Source: an uncultured Prevotellaceae bacterium
Lineage (GTDB): Bacteria; Bacteroidota; Bacteroidia; Bacteroidales; Bacteroidaceae
Direction: 5' to 3'
NCBI GenBank assembly: GCA_902800185.1
Contig: CADCDK010000002.1
Location: 113,651-177,650, forward strand
Length of the DNA stretch: 64,000 bases
In this document: piece after piece, positions 54,159 through 63,265 of the stretch
Layout of the letters: the number at the start of each line of letters is the position of its first letter
Position numbering within the stretch: position 1 is the stretch's first letter
Notes under the pieces: generated by a model
Database searches by the model: none
The model's input: the letters and a program-made list of their open reading frames with translations, nothing else
What the model was told of the DNA's origin: nothing
Translations under genes and position numbers: made by a program

Positions 54159-54219
54159 TTGTAAAGTCCTCATCGCCTTTTTGTAAAGCCCTCATCGCCT
54201 TTTTGTAAAGCCGTTATCG
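54154..54219. repeat. Three 22-bp tandem repeats over the GH20 stop codon
   Basis: Units at 54154-54175, 54176-54197 and 54198-54219 (cctttttgtaaagccctcat plus cg), differing at one to four positions. The third contains the GH20 stop codon. Confidence 0.8.
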
Positions 54220-55848
54220 CCACAAGTGTGGCGCTACTGTCCAGCCATACAGATGATAGATGTCGCGCATGTGCGTGGCCCGTTGTTTGAACGCCTCGAA
54301 GTCGCGTCGGCCTTTCTCCATCCACTGCACCTCGGCGAGTGCCGCCATGCGGGGGAGCACCTGGTATTCCACTAACTCCTCGGCACCGATATACTCTGTC
54401 CAGAGGTTTGCCTGCACGCCGATGATGTGGCGTTGCAGCCCCTCGGGGATGTCCTCGGCAACGGGTTCTAAGGAATAGGTCTTCTCGATGGGCACGTTAC
54501 CGCCGATGAGCTGCGGCTCGTTCCATTGCTTGTCGGTCTGGTAGTAGTCGAAGTAGCAGAAGCTGTTGGGGGCCATGATGACGTCGTGGTTCAGCTTGGC
54601 GGCCTCTGCTCCCGGCTGTGCGCCGCGCCATGACATGATGGTGGCAGTGGTATCGACGTTGCATTCCAGCAGTTCGTCCCAGCCGATGATCTTCTTTCCC
54701 TTCGTGGTGAGGTACTTCTGTACGCGCTTCGTGAAGTAGCCCTGCAGCCGAGCCTCTGCCGATTGTCCGTTGCCAGCCGTGATGCCCTCGTCCTTGATGC
54801 GCTGTTGGCATTTGGGGCACACCTTCCAGCGGTCGCGTGGAGCCTCGTCACCACCGATGTGGATGTATTCCGACGGGAAGATGTCGATGACCTCGTCCAG
54901 CACGTTCTCCACGAACTGGAACACCTTCTCGTTACCGGCGCAGAGGATGTCGGCATAGACACCCCATGTCTGCAGCACCTGATACGGGCCACCCGTGCAG
55001 CCCAACTCGGGGTAGGCGGCGAGTGCGGCGAGCATGTGTCCCGGCATGTCGATCTCGGGAATCACGGTGATATAGCGGTCAGCGGCATACTTCACGATCT
55101 CCTTCATCTCCTTCTTGGTATAGAAGCCGCCGTAGCGTTGTCCGTCGTAGATGCCCGTGTTACGTCCGATGACCGTCTGGTTGCGCCACGCCCCCACACT
55201 GGTCAGCAACGGGTATTGGTCGATGGCCATGCGCCAGCCCTGATCCTCCGTCAGGTGCCAGTGGAAGCGGTTCATGCCGTGCAGGGCCATCATGTCGATG
55301 TACCGTTTTACGAACTCCACCGAGAAGAAGTGTCGGCAGCAGTCTAACATCATGCCTCGGTAGCCGAAGCGTGGCTCGTCGTCGATGGTGACACCCGGCA
55401 GGGTGACAACCGCCTTGCCGTCTTTCTCCTTGACGATGGGCAGGCTCTTGCGTAGAGTCTGGATGCCGTAGAAGATGCCGGCGGCGGTCTGTCCGCTGAT
55501 CACGACACCCTTGTCCGAGATGCTGATGCGGTAGCCCTCCTTCGCGGGAACGTTCTTTTGATCTACCACGAGCCAGATGTTGCCCTTGGCTTCTTTCTTG
55601 TCACCGGTGAGGATGGCGGGGCACAGTCCCGTCAGGTCTTGGATATACTCTTGCAGGAACATCGCGTCGCGCATCAGGTCGCCGTCGGGCTGTGTGCAGA
55701 CGATGCGTGTTTCGGCATTCAGCAGGTAGTCGCTCTTCTCCACCGCCTTGATGGTCTTCGGCAGCGGTGCCACGTCGTAGTTGGCGGTCTGTGCCTGCAC
55801 GCCTGTGCAGAGCGTTGCCGCCAAGAGGAAGGTTGTTATTCTTTTCAT
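54214..55848 (-). CDS. Secreted GH20 beta-N-acetylhexosaminidase
   Basis: A 544-residue enzyme with a signal peptide (MKRITTFLLAATLCTGVQAQ). Residues 25-150 are the GH20b domain (APLPKTIKAVEK). The barrel from about residue 160 begins FGYRGMMLDCCRHFFSVEFV and contains FHWHLTEDQGWRMAI and the catalytic pair HIGGDEAPR (Asp334-Glu335), as needed for substrate-assisted hydrolysis. It ends at about the normal GH20 length with no accessory module. It removes terminal beta-linked GlcNAc or GalNAc. Its ATG overlaps the TGA of the kinase upstream by four bases (ATGA), tying sugar release to phosphorylation. Confidence 0.95.
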   Translation of the reverse strand: MKRITTFLLAATLCTGVQAQTANYDVAPLPKTIKAVEKSDYLLNAETRIVCTQPDGDLMRDAMFLQEYIQDLTGLCPAILTGDKKEAKGNIWLVVDQKNVPAKEGYRISISDKGVVISGQTAAGIFYGIQTLRKSLPIVKEKDGKAVVTLPGVTIDDEPRFGYRGMMLDCCRHFFSVEFVKRYIDMMALHGMNRFHWHLTEDQGWRMAIDQYPLLTSVGAWRNQTVIGRNTGIYDGQRYGGFYTKKEMKEIVKYAADRYITVIPEIDMPGHMLAALAAYPELGCTGGPYQVLQTWGVYADILCAGNEKVFQFVENVLDEVIDIFPSEYIHIGGDEAPRDRWKVCPKCQQRIKDEGITAGNGQSAEARLQGYFTKRVQKYLTTKGKKIIGWDELLECNVDTTATIMSWRGAQPGAEAAKLNHDVIMAPNSFCYFDYYQTDKQWNEPQLIGGNVPIEKTYSLEPVAEDIPEGLQRHIIGVQANLWTEYIGAEELVEYQVLPRMAALAEVQWMEKGRRDFEAFKQRATHMRDIYHLYGWTVAPHLWR

Positions 55849-56933
55849 GCAATAAACGCTTTCATTTCGGCCTCATGTGCCTTCACTTCCTTGTACAGCT
55901 GCAACTGGTTGCGGGCGCGGTCGAGGTTGTGCTCGGGATATTTGCATTTCCAGTAGTGGTCGCCAGAGATATAGTCCCACAGGAAGCGGACGCTCTGCAT
56001 GAACGGGAACAGGGCCACGGCATAGGGCAGGTTCTCACGCTCCACGGGAGTCAGGAACTCGCCTGCCGACTCCAGGTAGCCTTTCGTGAAGGACTTGAAG
56101 ATCTCCTCGTTGAAGGCCACGTGGCTCAAATCCGGGTCGTCCTCCGCCGTCTTGTTCGCTGCCGAGCGCAGGAAGTCGCCGTAGTCTGAGAAGATGTAGC
56201 TCGGCATCACCGTGTCGAGGTCGATAACGCAGAGGATGTGTCCTTCCTCGTCGAACATCATGTTGTTCACTTTCGTGTCGCAGTGGCAGATACGCTTCGG
56301 CAGCTTGCCCTCGCGGTGCAGGCGCTCTGCCTTGCACATCTCGTCGGCATGTGCTTCGATGAACTTCAGCATCTCTTGCACCTTCTCCTCCTTCACGCGT
56401 CCGGCGGGGTCTTTCTCCACCACCTCACGCAGCTGGCGCAGGCGCAACTCTAAGTTGTGGAAGTCGGGGATGGTCTCGCCTAATTCCACGGGAACATCCA
56501 CCAGCATCTTCTCAAAGTCGCCGAAGGCAAGTCCGGCAAAGTACGAGTACTCCGGTGTCACGGCCTCGTAGGTCTTGGCACCCGGAATGAACACCATCAC
56601 GCGCCAGTAGCGGTCCTCGCTGTCCTTCCAGAACGTCTTGCCGCCGTCGGCTTCGAGGAAGTGCAGCACCTTGCGGTCGATGTCCTGCTCGCCGCGCTCC
56701 TCCAGTTTCTTACGGATGTGCGATGTCACCACCTGGATGTTCCTCTGCAGCATCTCCACGTCGGTGAAGATGGCGTTGTTGATGCGTTGCAGCACGTAGT
56801 CGGGCTTGTCAGCCTCGGCGGTGTTCACTTTCAGTGTGTCGTTGATCAGTCCGTTTCCTAACGGTTTCACCTCTGCCACGGTTCCCTCTATCTGGAAGTG
56901 GCTCAGAATTTCTTTGTAGTCGATTGCTTGCAT
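55845..56933 (-). CDS. NahK-like N-acetylhexosamine kinase (APH fold)
   Basis: A 362-residue cytoplasmic protein of the aminoglycoside phosphotransferase superfamily. It has GNGLINDTL in the N-lobe, the catalytic loop CHCDTKVNNMMFDEEG (Asp219) and the metal-binding IDLDTVMPSYIFSDYGDF. This pattern resembles N-acetylhexosamine 1-kinase (NahK), which makes GlcNAc-1-P or GalNAc-1-P. The next gene is a GH20 hexosaminidase translated through an ATGA overlap, which supports an amino-sugar substrate. No phosphorylase of the lacto-N-biose type is present in the window. Homoserine or choline kinase-like alternatives are less likely. Confidence 0.82.
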   Translation of the reverse strand: MQAIDYKEILSHFQIEGTVAEVKPLGNGLINDTLKVNTAEADKPDYVLQRINNAIFTDVEMLQRNIQVVTSHIRKKLEERGEQDIDRKVLHFLEADGGKTFWKDSEDRYWRVMVFIPGAKTYEAVTPEYSYFAGLAFGDFEKMLVDVPVELGETIPDFHNLELRLRQLREVVEKDPAGRVKEEKVQEMLKFIEAHADEMCKAERLHREGKLPKRICHCDTKVNNMMFDEEGHILCVIDLDTVMPSYIFSDYGDFLRSAANKTAEDDPDLSHVAFNEEIFKSFTKGYLESAGEFLTPVERENLPYAVALFPFMQSVRFLWDYISGDHYWKCKYPEHNLDRARNQLQLYKEVKAHEAEMKAFIA

Positions 56934-56996
56934 AGTAGTATAATGTTTAAGTTTCGCATATTCGCCGTAAAGTTACGAAAAAAGCATCAAACGTAA

Positions 56997-58190
<1,194 letters not shown>

Positions 58191-58193
58191 ATA

Positions 58194-58229
58194 CAAAAAA
58201 AGAGCAATCTCCCTGATTGCTCTTTTTTT
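58194..58229 (+). terminator. Intrinsic terminator of trpS
   Basis: aaaaaagagcaatc / gattgctctttttt with a 5-base loop and T-run, just after the stop at 58190. Confidence 0.92.
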
Positions 58230-58238
58230 GTTGATTAT

Positions 58239-58366
58239 CTAGAACTTCTAGCCCTTCTAGAACTTCTAGTCCTTCTAGTTTTTCTAGCCCTTCTAGCCCT
58301 TCCATAACTTCTTAACTTCTTAACTTCTTAACTTCTTAACTTCCTAACTTCTTAACTTCCTAACTT
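58239..58366. repeat. Two adjacent arrays of short tandem repeats
   Basis: Seven 9-bp units of the type ctagnnntt run from 58239 to 58301, followed by one transitional unit. Then seven 8-bp units (cttaactt or cctaactt) run from 58311 to 58366. The 8-bp unit is the reverse complement of the aagtta motif in the dispersed repeats at 15967 and 26065. The second array overlaps the 3' end of the M15 peptidase gene. Confidence 0.85.
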
Positions 58367-58807
58367 CCTCCTCTTCAGCCGAAGGTGCTTGATTTGTTGT
58401 CTGTTCTCACCCTCGCGGTACGAGATGTGCAGCCATCGTACATTCTCCTTGACCAGTTCTTCCAGCAGGCATTGATCGAACTCGATCCCTTGCACCTGCA
58501 GGAACGTCACCATCTTCCATGCCACCTCGGGGTCGGAGATGTGAATATCTGCTGCCTCGCCTGTCAGGTGTGGTGAGTTGCCGTCCCTGCCCACCTTCTT
58601 GTTCAGCTCTGTACAGCAGAACCCGCTTGTGATGCGCAGTACGCCGAAGCGTCGGCGCAGAGGCTCCAGTACGCGCTCGCACAGCAGTCTCATGCGCCTG
58701 ATGTCGGCTTCGGTGGGGTTGTTCACGATGCCATGTCTGATGGCGATACCCGAAACAATGAACTCTCTCAGAGTGAAGTGCTCACTCAGTCTTGTGTTTT
58801 CTTTCAT
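58352..58807 (-). CDS. M15-type D-Ala-D-Ala carboxypeptidase-like protein
   Basis: A 151-residue protein from ATG 58807 (MKENTRLSEHFTLREFIVSG). It matches the small Peptidase_M15 group common in phages and Bacteroidota: RITSGFCCTELNKKVG, then SPHLTGEAADIHI (His...Asp zinc ligands) and VRWLHISY with the third ligand. It would cleave peptidoglycan stem peptides. There is no signal peptide, as in phage endolysins. The basic C-terminus (LKRRKLGS) is encoded by the 8-bp tandem repeats, so the original 3' end may have been altered. Confidence 0.87.
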   Translation of the reverse strand: MKENTRLSEHFTLREFIVSGIAIRHGIVNNPTEADIRRMRLLCERVLEPLRRRFGVLRITSGFCCTELNKKVGRDGNSPHLTGEAADIHISDPEVAWKMVTFLQVQGIEFDQCLLEELVKENVRWLHISYREGENRQQIKHLRLKRRKLGS

Positions 58808-59154
58808 GTTTGTTTTACGTTTTAGATTATTAATGTGATTTGTTTTCCCCATGCGGGGCTCTCTATATAATATATAATAAGGTATTCCACTTTCGCAAGT
58901 TCCGCTTGCAAAGTTACTTCATAGAAGGGAAACCTCACTTCCATTTCAAATCTCCAATGTTAAAGCTCTATTCATTTTAGCTTTTTTATGGTTTTGTTAA
59001 AAATTGCAAATTAATAGTAAAAGATGATGGTTGTATCTGTTTTTTTGTGTATGTTTGCATGCTGAAAAGTGTAAAAAGGGTAAAAATACCCTTAATTGCT
59101 ATCGAACTATTCTTTTATTAATTCATTTATGTCTAACAAACTTAATCAAAGCTT
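58808..59154. other. Intergenic region with divergent promoters
   Basis: A 347-base gap. On the minus strand TAACTTTG (58909-58916) could serve the M15 gene with a leader of about 95 bases. On the plus strand TATGTTTG (59050-59057) serves the gene at 59155. The rest is AT-rich DNA in which I see no gene. Confidence 0.6.
59050..59057 (+). promoter_or_regulatory. -7 element for the 1311-aa secreted protein
   Basis: TATGTTTG, giving a leader of about 95 bases; TTG 16 bases upstream is a poor -33. Confidence 0.5.
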
Positions 59155-62100
59155 ATGAAACAATTTTTCCGTTTCTTCTCATTGCTGCTGTTGGCAGTGA
59201 TGACGACTGCTTCGGCGTATGCTGAGAGACAGAAGCCTGAGATCACCAACTATCCCGTTAGTGCTTGGGAAACAGATCATGGCTACTACATCTACAACGT
59301 CGGTACTGACAAGTGGCTCTCCAATGGTGAGGCTTGGGGTACGCAGTCATGCGTTGTTGATTTTGAGAACGATGCCAGCGGCAAAAAGCCGTTTACGTAT
59401 CTGATCAAGAACGACGTTCAAGAGAACACCACCCTGCCCGAGGGTACTTACTACTTCTGGTCTGCAGATGTGGGTAAGAACAGGGGTTGGATGGCCCGTA
59501 TCAACACCGATGGTACCTCTGGTAGTACCAGCACCTGTTTCTCTGATGGTAACGCAGGTCACTTCACTGCTCTGAAGGTGAACTGGGTGATTACCGATAT
59601 GGGTGGTGGTGTCTTCCAGATTACCGTTCCCGTTGACGACCCCAATGGCATGTACATCGAGGGTTGCGCACTGGGTGTGAATCCCGAGCACTACAGCAAA
59701 GCTGCTACTCCCACCTACGCTCTGTACTGGGATATTCCGGCTGAAGAGGCTGGCTGCCAGTGGATGTTCTACGATGCTGAGGCATTCAATGCTGCCAACG
59801 AGATTTACTCTGTTGCTGCTCCCGCTCTGAAGGAGGCCATCGAGAAGGCTGAGGCCAACGGCATTGACGTGACCGCAGCTCAGGCTGTCTATAACAATGA
59901 CAATGCTACACTGGAAGAGATCAACGAGCAGATCACGATTCTGAACGACCTCCTCATCCAGTATGCTACTGCCAAGGATCCCGTTGATGTAACTGAGAAG
60001 TACATCAAGAACCCCAGTCCCGTTCTGAATGGTGATGGTTGGACGATGCCTAAGGGAGCTGCAGACTTCGGTGAAGGTGCTACAAATGGTGTTGCTGAGT
60101 TCTGGAACAAGTCTGGCTACTCTATCGAGCAGACTATCCACCTGCCCGCAGGTCTCTACAAGCTCACCGCTATCGCTCTCTCTCGTGAGGGCCACCACGG
60201 ATTCCTCTCTGCAGGCGACTACAAGGTTGAGCTCGCTCACGTATCTAATTCTGTAGTTAACAACCGTGGCCAGGCTAAGACCTGGTTCAACGATGGCAAT
60301 GGTGTCAACGAACTCTTCTTCCCCATGGCTGCAGAGGGTGACATCACCATCGCCTTGACCACAGACACCGACAACGGTGACCACTGGACTGTATGGCGCA
60401 GCTTCAAGCTCGACTATCTCGGCAACGACCTCGAGAAGTCTTACAAGGATGCTATCCGCATGACCGTTTCTGAGGATTGGGCCGACGAGTTCGCTACTGA
60501 CGTTACTTATACACAGTCTTACTTCGACGCAGTGGGCGCAGCCATCGCATCTGTTGATGACATCGCTTCTGTTGACGAGGCTGTTGCCGAGTTGGCTAAC
60601 CCCGCTCCCGCTGCAGCTATCCAGACCCTGCGCGACAACGTTGCCGCTTGGGACGCATTCAGTATTTGGTACGACAACATGCAGACGAAGTTCTATTCCG
60701 ATCCTATTGCTGAGGGTCTCCAACCTCTGGGTAACTACGTAGGTCTCTATGACGATGCTACTGACATGGAAGACTGGCTGCTTGACGTTGCTGCCGTTTG
60801 GGATGGCTATGCCAAGGCTCTGGCTCCTGTGAACGAGGAGATCACCACCGAGATGCTGACGACCAATGGTACAGAGTGGTTCGATTCTCTCTATAGGGCT
60901 ACTGTGCTCGATATCCTTTCTAAGGAGATCCCGCCTCACACCGACATCACGAAAGGCTTCCTCGTCAATCCCGACTACTTCTCTGACGGTGGTACATTCG
61001 CTGGTTGGACTGTTGCTACGGGTAAAAACAAGTACGGCCGTGACAATAGTACACCAACTTGGTACAACAAGGATACAAGCAAGTATCCCACTCTGCATCG
61101 TGTGATGGAGCGCTGGAATGGTGACTTCAACATCTATCAGGACATCGTGCTCCCGAAGACCGGTGCTTACCGCGTATCTACATGGGGATTCTATCGTACC
61201 TCTGACAACCAGACCATGGGTGCTGCCAACTCTGCATGGGCTGTTTGGAACGCTGCCGAAGGTAAGAACGAAGGTGCCAACACCATCTGCGCATTCTTCT
61301 ATGCCGACCAGCTTCAGAAGGCATTCCCCAACATCTGTAACCGCACCTATACTCGCGCTGAGATTGACGCTATCGGTGCTGACTACGACGACGAGACCGC
61401 AAGTGTTGGTACATCTCGTGGCGACCTCGCCAACGTGTATCCCTACGACTTCCTGCTCGTTGAGGGAACCGACGATGCTGCCGACGCATCTTCTCTCTAC
61501 ATCCCGAATGGTGTTTATTCTGCCGACTATGTGTTCACACACAATCCTTATCAGGAGAGCTACAAGATTGAGTTCGCATTCGTAGGCCAGGAGAAGCAGC
61601 CGCTTCGCCTCGGTATCAAGGCTGAGAACGTAGGTGTTCCCGCCGGTGACATCGGTTGGACACTGTTCGACCAGCTCCAGCTCATCTACGAAGGTGGTGA
61701 CGCTGAAATCCTCGCCGAGCCGCTGGATGCATTCATTGATCAGGCCAATGGTCTCGTTGTGAAGCCCATGGATGCTGACGCCAAGACAGCTCTTACTAAA
61801 GCTATCTCTGATGGTACAACCGCTGCAGCCGATGCAGATGGTGAAGCCATGCTCGCTGCCTACATCGCTCTCGACAAGGCTATCGCCGCTGCCAACACCA
61901 GCATCGAGGCTTACGAGAAGCTCGTGAAGGCTCAGACAACTCTCGCCGAGGCTATCGCTGAGTTCAAAAATACTGCTTCTGATGACGCTGTCACCGAGGC
62001 CAACGGTTTGAAGGCTACTCTCGACGCCGGTATCGAAAACGGTACAATCGCTCTTGAGAATGTTCAGGAAACGGTTGACGAGGTTGCTACTGCCGTTGCT

Positions 62101-63090
62101 AAGCTGCAGATTCCTGACTTCGACAAGAAGGCTTATCCATACGACCTGACCTTCGCTATCAAGAACCCGAAGTTCACTGAAGATCTCGTGGATGGCAAGG
62201 TTCCTGGATGGCAGTACAACGAGTCTGAGGACTATGCTGCTCTCTCTGTTGCCAATGGCATTGCTGAGGGTTACGTAGGTGGACAAGTTGACGAGGTTTC
62301 TGGTGAGAGAGTTGCTTCTAAGAAGGGCTTCCAAATCTGGCAGACCATCGAGACACTGCCCGACGGACGTTCTCTCCCCGCTGGTGTCTATGAGATACAC
62401 GCTCAGGGTGTAGCACGCCTCTGCGCTAACGACTCTAACGTTGCTCTCGGATTTGCTGATCCTGACGCCAATGTTCGCCAGGAAGCTTTGAACGCACATC
62501 TCGACCAGATTGCGCAGTTCTATGCTAACGGAGTAAAAACCACCATTTGCAACCTGTATGAATTGCCAGCCAGCAAGGACGAGAAGGACCTCCTGTCCAA
62601 CAACCTCGATATCAGCGCCAGCGACTGGTACCAAATTTCCTTCGTTGATGACGTTGATGAAAACACAGGTGAGCCCCGTGTGTACTACATCGCCAACAAC
62701 CGTTCACAGCTGGCACAGCGCTTCGCTCACAGCCGTTACAATGGTGACGGTGAGGCTGACGCCGAACTGACCAAGGAGTCTCCCTGGTACGACAACACGA
62801 TCAAGTTCGCTGTCGCAGAGGATGGCAAAATCACCTTCGGTTGGGGTACCGACAACGCTGCTCCTGACACATGGGCTCCGATGACAAACTTCCGTTTGTT
62901 CATGACTGGTGGTACCAACGATCCAAGTTATGAAGAGCTGCTCACTGGCATCAGCATCCAGGAGAACAATGTTGCTGGTTCTGCTGTCAAGGCTATCTAC
63001 AGCATCGACGGCCGTCAGGTCAATGGTCTCCAGCGTGGTCTCAACATCGTGAAGACCAACGGTGCCGTGAAGAAGGTGATCGTGAAGTAA
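59155..63090 (+). CDS. Giant modular secreted protein (1311 aa)
   Basis: Signal peptide MKQFFRFFSLLLLAVMTTAS, ending AYA. Residues 25-220 are a beta-rich domain (WETDHGYYIYNVGTDKWLSN). A helical FIVAR-like linker follows. A jelly roll at 283-425 (NGVAEFWNKSGYSIEQTIHL, GDHWTVWRSFKLD) is strongly similar to one in the protein at 32522. A second large beta domain lies at about 600-850 (GDFNIYQDIVLPKTGAYRVS), then an Ala/Glu helical linker, a third beta domain at about 1000-1265 (FQIWQTIETLPDGRSLPAGV) and a tail (IYSIDGRQV...GLNIVKTNGAVKKVIVK). No catalytic motif is recognised. Glycan binding or adhesion at the surface is inferred. A 1095-codon antisense frame is a by-product of codon bias. Confidence 0.82.
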   Translation: MKQFFRFFSLLLLAVMTTASAYAERQKPEITNYPVSAWETDHGYYIYNVGTDKWLSNGEAWGTQSCVVDFENDASGKKPFTYLIKNDVQENTTLPEGTYYFWSADVGKNRGWMARINTDGTSGSTSTCFSDGNAGHFTALKVNWVITDMGGGVFQITVPVDDPNGMYIEGCALGVNPEHYSKAATPTYALYWDIPAEEAGCQWMFYDAEAFNAANEIYSVAAPALKEAIEKAEANGIDVTAAQAVYNNDNATLEEINEQITILNDLLIQYATAKDPVDVTEKYIKNPSPVLNGDGWTMPKGAADFGEGATNGVAEFWNKSGYSIEQTIHLPAGLYKLTAIALSREGHHGFLSAGDYKVELAHVSNSVVNNRGQAKTWFNDGNGVNELFFPMAAEGDITIALTTDTDNGDHWTVWRSFKLDYLGNDLEKSYKDAIRMTVSEDWADEFATDVTYTQSYFDAVGAAIASVDDIASVDEAVAELANPAPAAAIQTLRDNVAAWDAFSIWYDNMQTKFYSDPIAEGLQPLGNYVGLYDDATDMEDWLLDVAAVWDGYAKALAPVNEEITTEMLTTNGTEWFDSLYRATVLDILSKEIPPHTDITKGFLVNPDYFSDGGTFAGWTVATGKNKYGRDNSTPTWYNKDTSKYPTLHRVMERWNGDFNIYQDIVLPKTGAYRVSTWGFYRTSDNQTMGAANSAWAVWNAAEGKNEGANTICAFFYADQLQKAFPNICNRTYTRAEIDAIGADYDDETASVGTSRGDLANVYPYDFLLVEGTDDAADASSLYIPNGVYSADYVFTHNPYQESYKIEFAFVGQEKQPLRLGIKAENVGVPAGDIGWTLFDQLQLIYEGGDAEILAEPLDAFIDQANGLVVKPMDADAKTALTKAISDGTTAAADADGEAMLAAYIALDKAIAAANTSIEAYEKLVKAQTTLAEAIAEFKNTASDDAVTEANGLKATLDAGIENGTIALENVQETVDEVATAVAKLQIPDFDKKAYPYDLTFAIKNPKFTEDLVDGKVPGWQYNESEDYAALSVANGIAEGYVGGQVDEVSGERVASKKGFQIWQTIETLPDGRSLPAGVYEIHAQGVARLCANDSNVALGFADPDANVRQEALNAHLDQIAQFYANGVKTTICNLYELPASKDEKDLLSNNLDISASDWYQISFVDDVDENTGEPRVYYIANNRSQLAQRFAHSRYNGDGEADAELTKESPWYDNTIKFAVAEDGKITFGWGTDNAAPDTWAPMTNFRLFMTGGTNDPSYEELLTGISIQENNVAGSAVKAIYSIDGRQVNGLQRGLNIVKTNGAVKKVIVK

Positions 63091-63137
63091 TCACTTTCCC
63101 CGACATAGCAACTATCCTTAGTTACTATATCATTCCC

Positions 63138-63170
63138 AAGCGGGTGGACGCAAGTCCGCCCGCTTTTTTT
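63138..63170 (+). terminator. Terminator after the 1311-aa protein gene
   Basis: aagcgggtggac / gtccgcccgctt with a 4-base loop and a T-run. Confidence 0.9.
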
Positions 63171-63227
63171 GTCCGTCCTGTTTCATCGAAAAAATGGATT
63201 CTTGTGTTCTCATTCAAGAAAAATGAG

Positions 63228-63235
63228 TAAATTTG
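63228..63235 (+). promoter_or_regulatory. -7 element for the DHH lipoprotein
   Basis: TAAATTTG, 31 bases before ATG 63266; TTG at 63202-63204 is 23 bases upstream. Confidence 0.5.
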
Positions 63236-63265
63236 CAACATCGATTCGGTTATACAAGTATCAAC

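Noticed and set aside
58239-58366. Possible CRISPR-like array
   Set aside because: Units are 8-9 bp in direct contact with no spacers, and no cas genes are present. These are simple tandem repeats.
59347-62634. 1095-codon open frame on the minus strand
   Set aside because: It lies wholly antisense to the 1311-aa secreted protein, which has a signal peptide, modules shared with another protein, a promoter and a terminator. The antisense translation has no recognisable domain and follows from the codon bias of the real gene.
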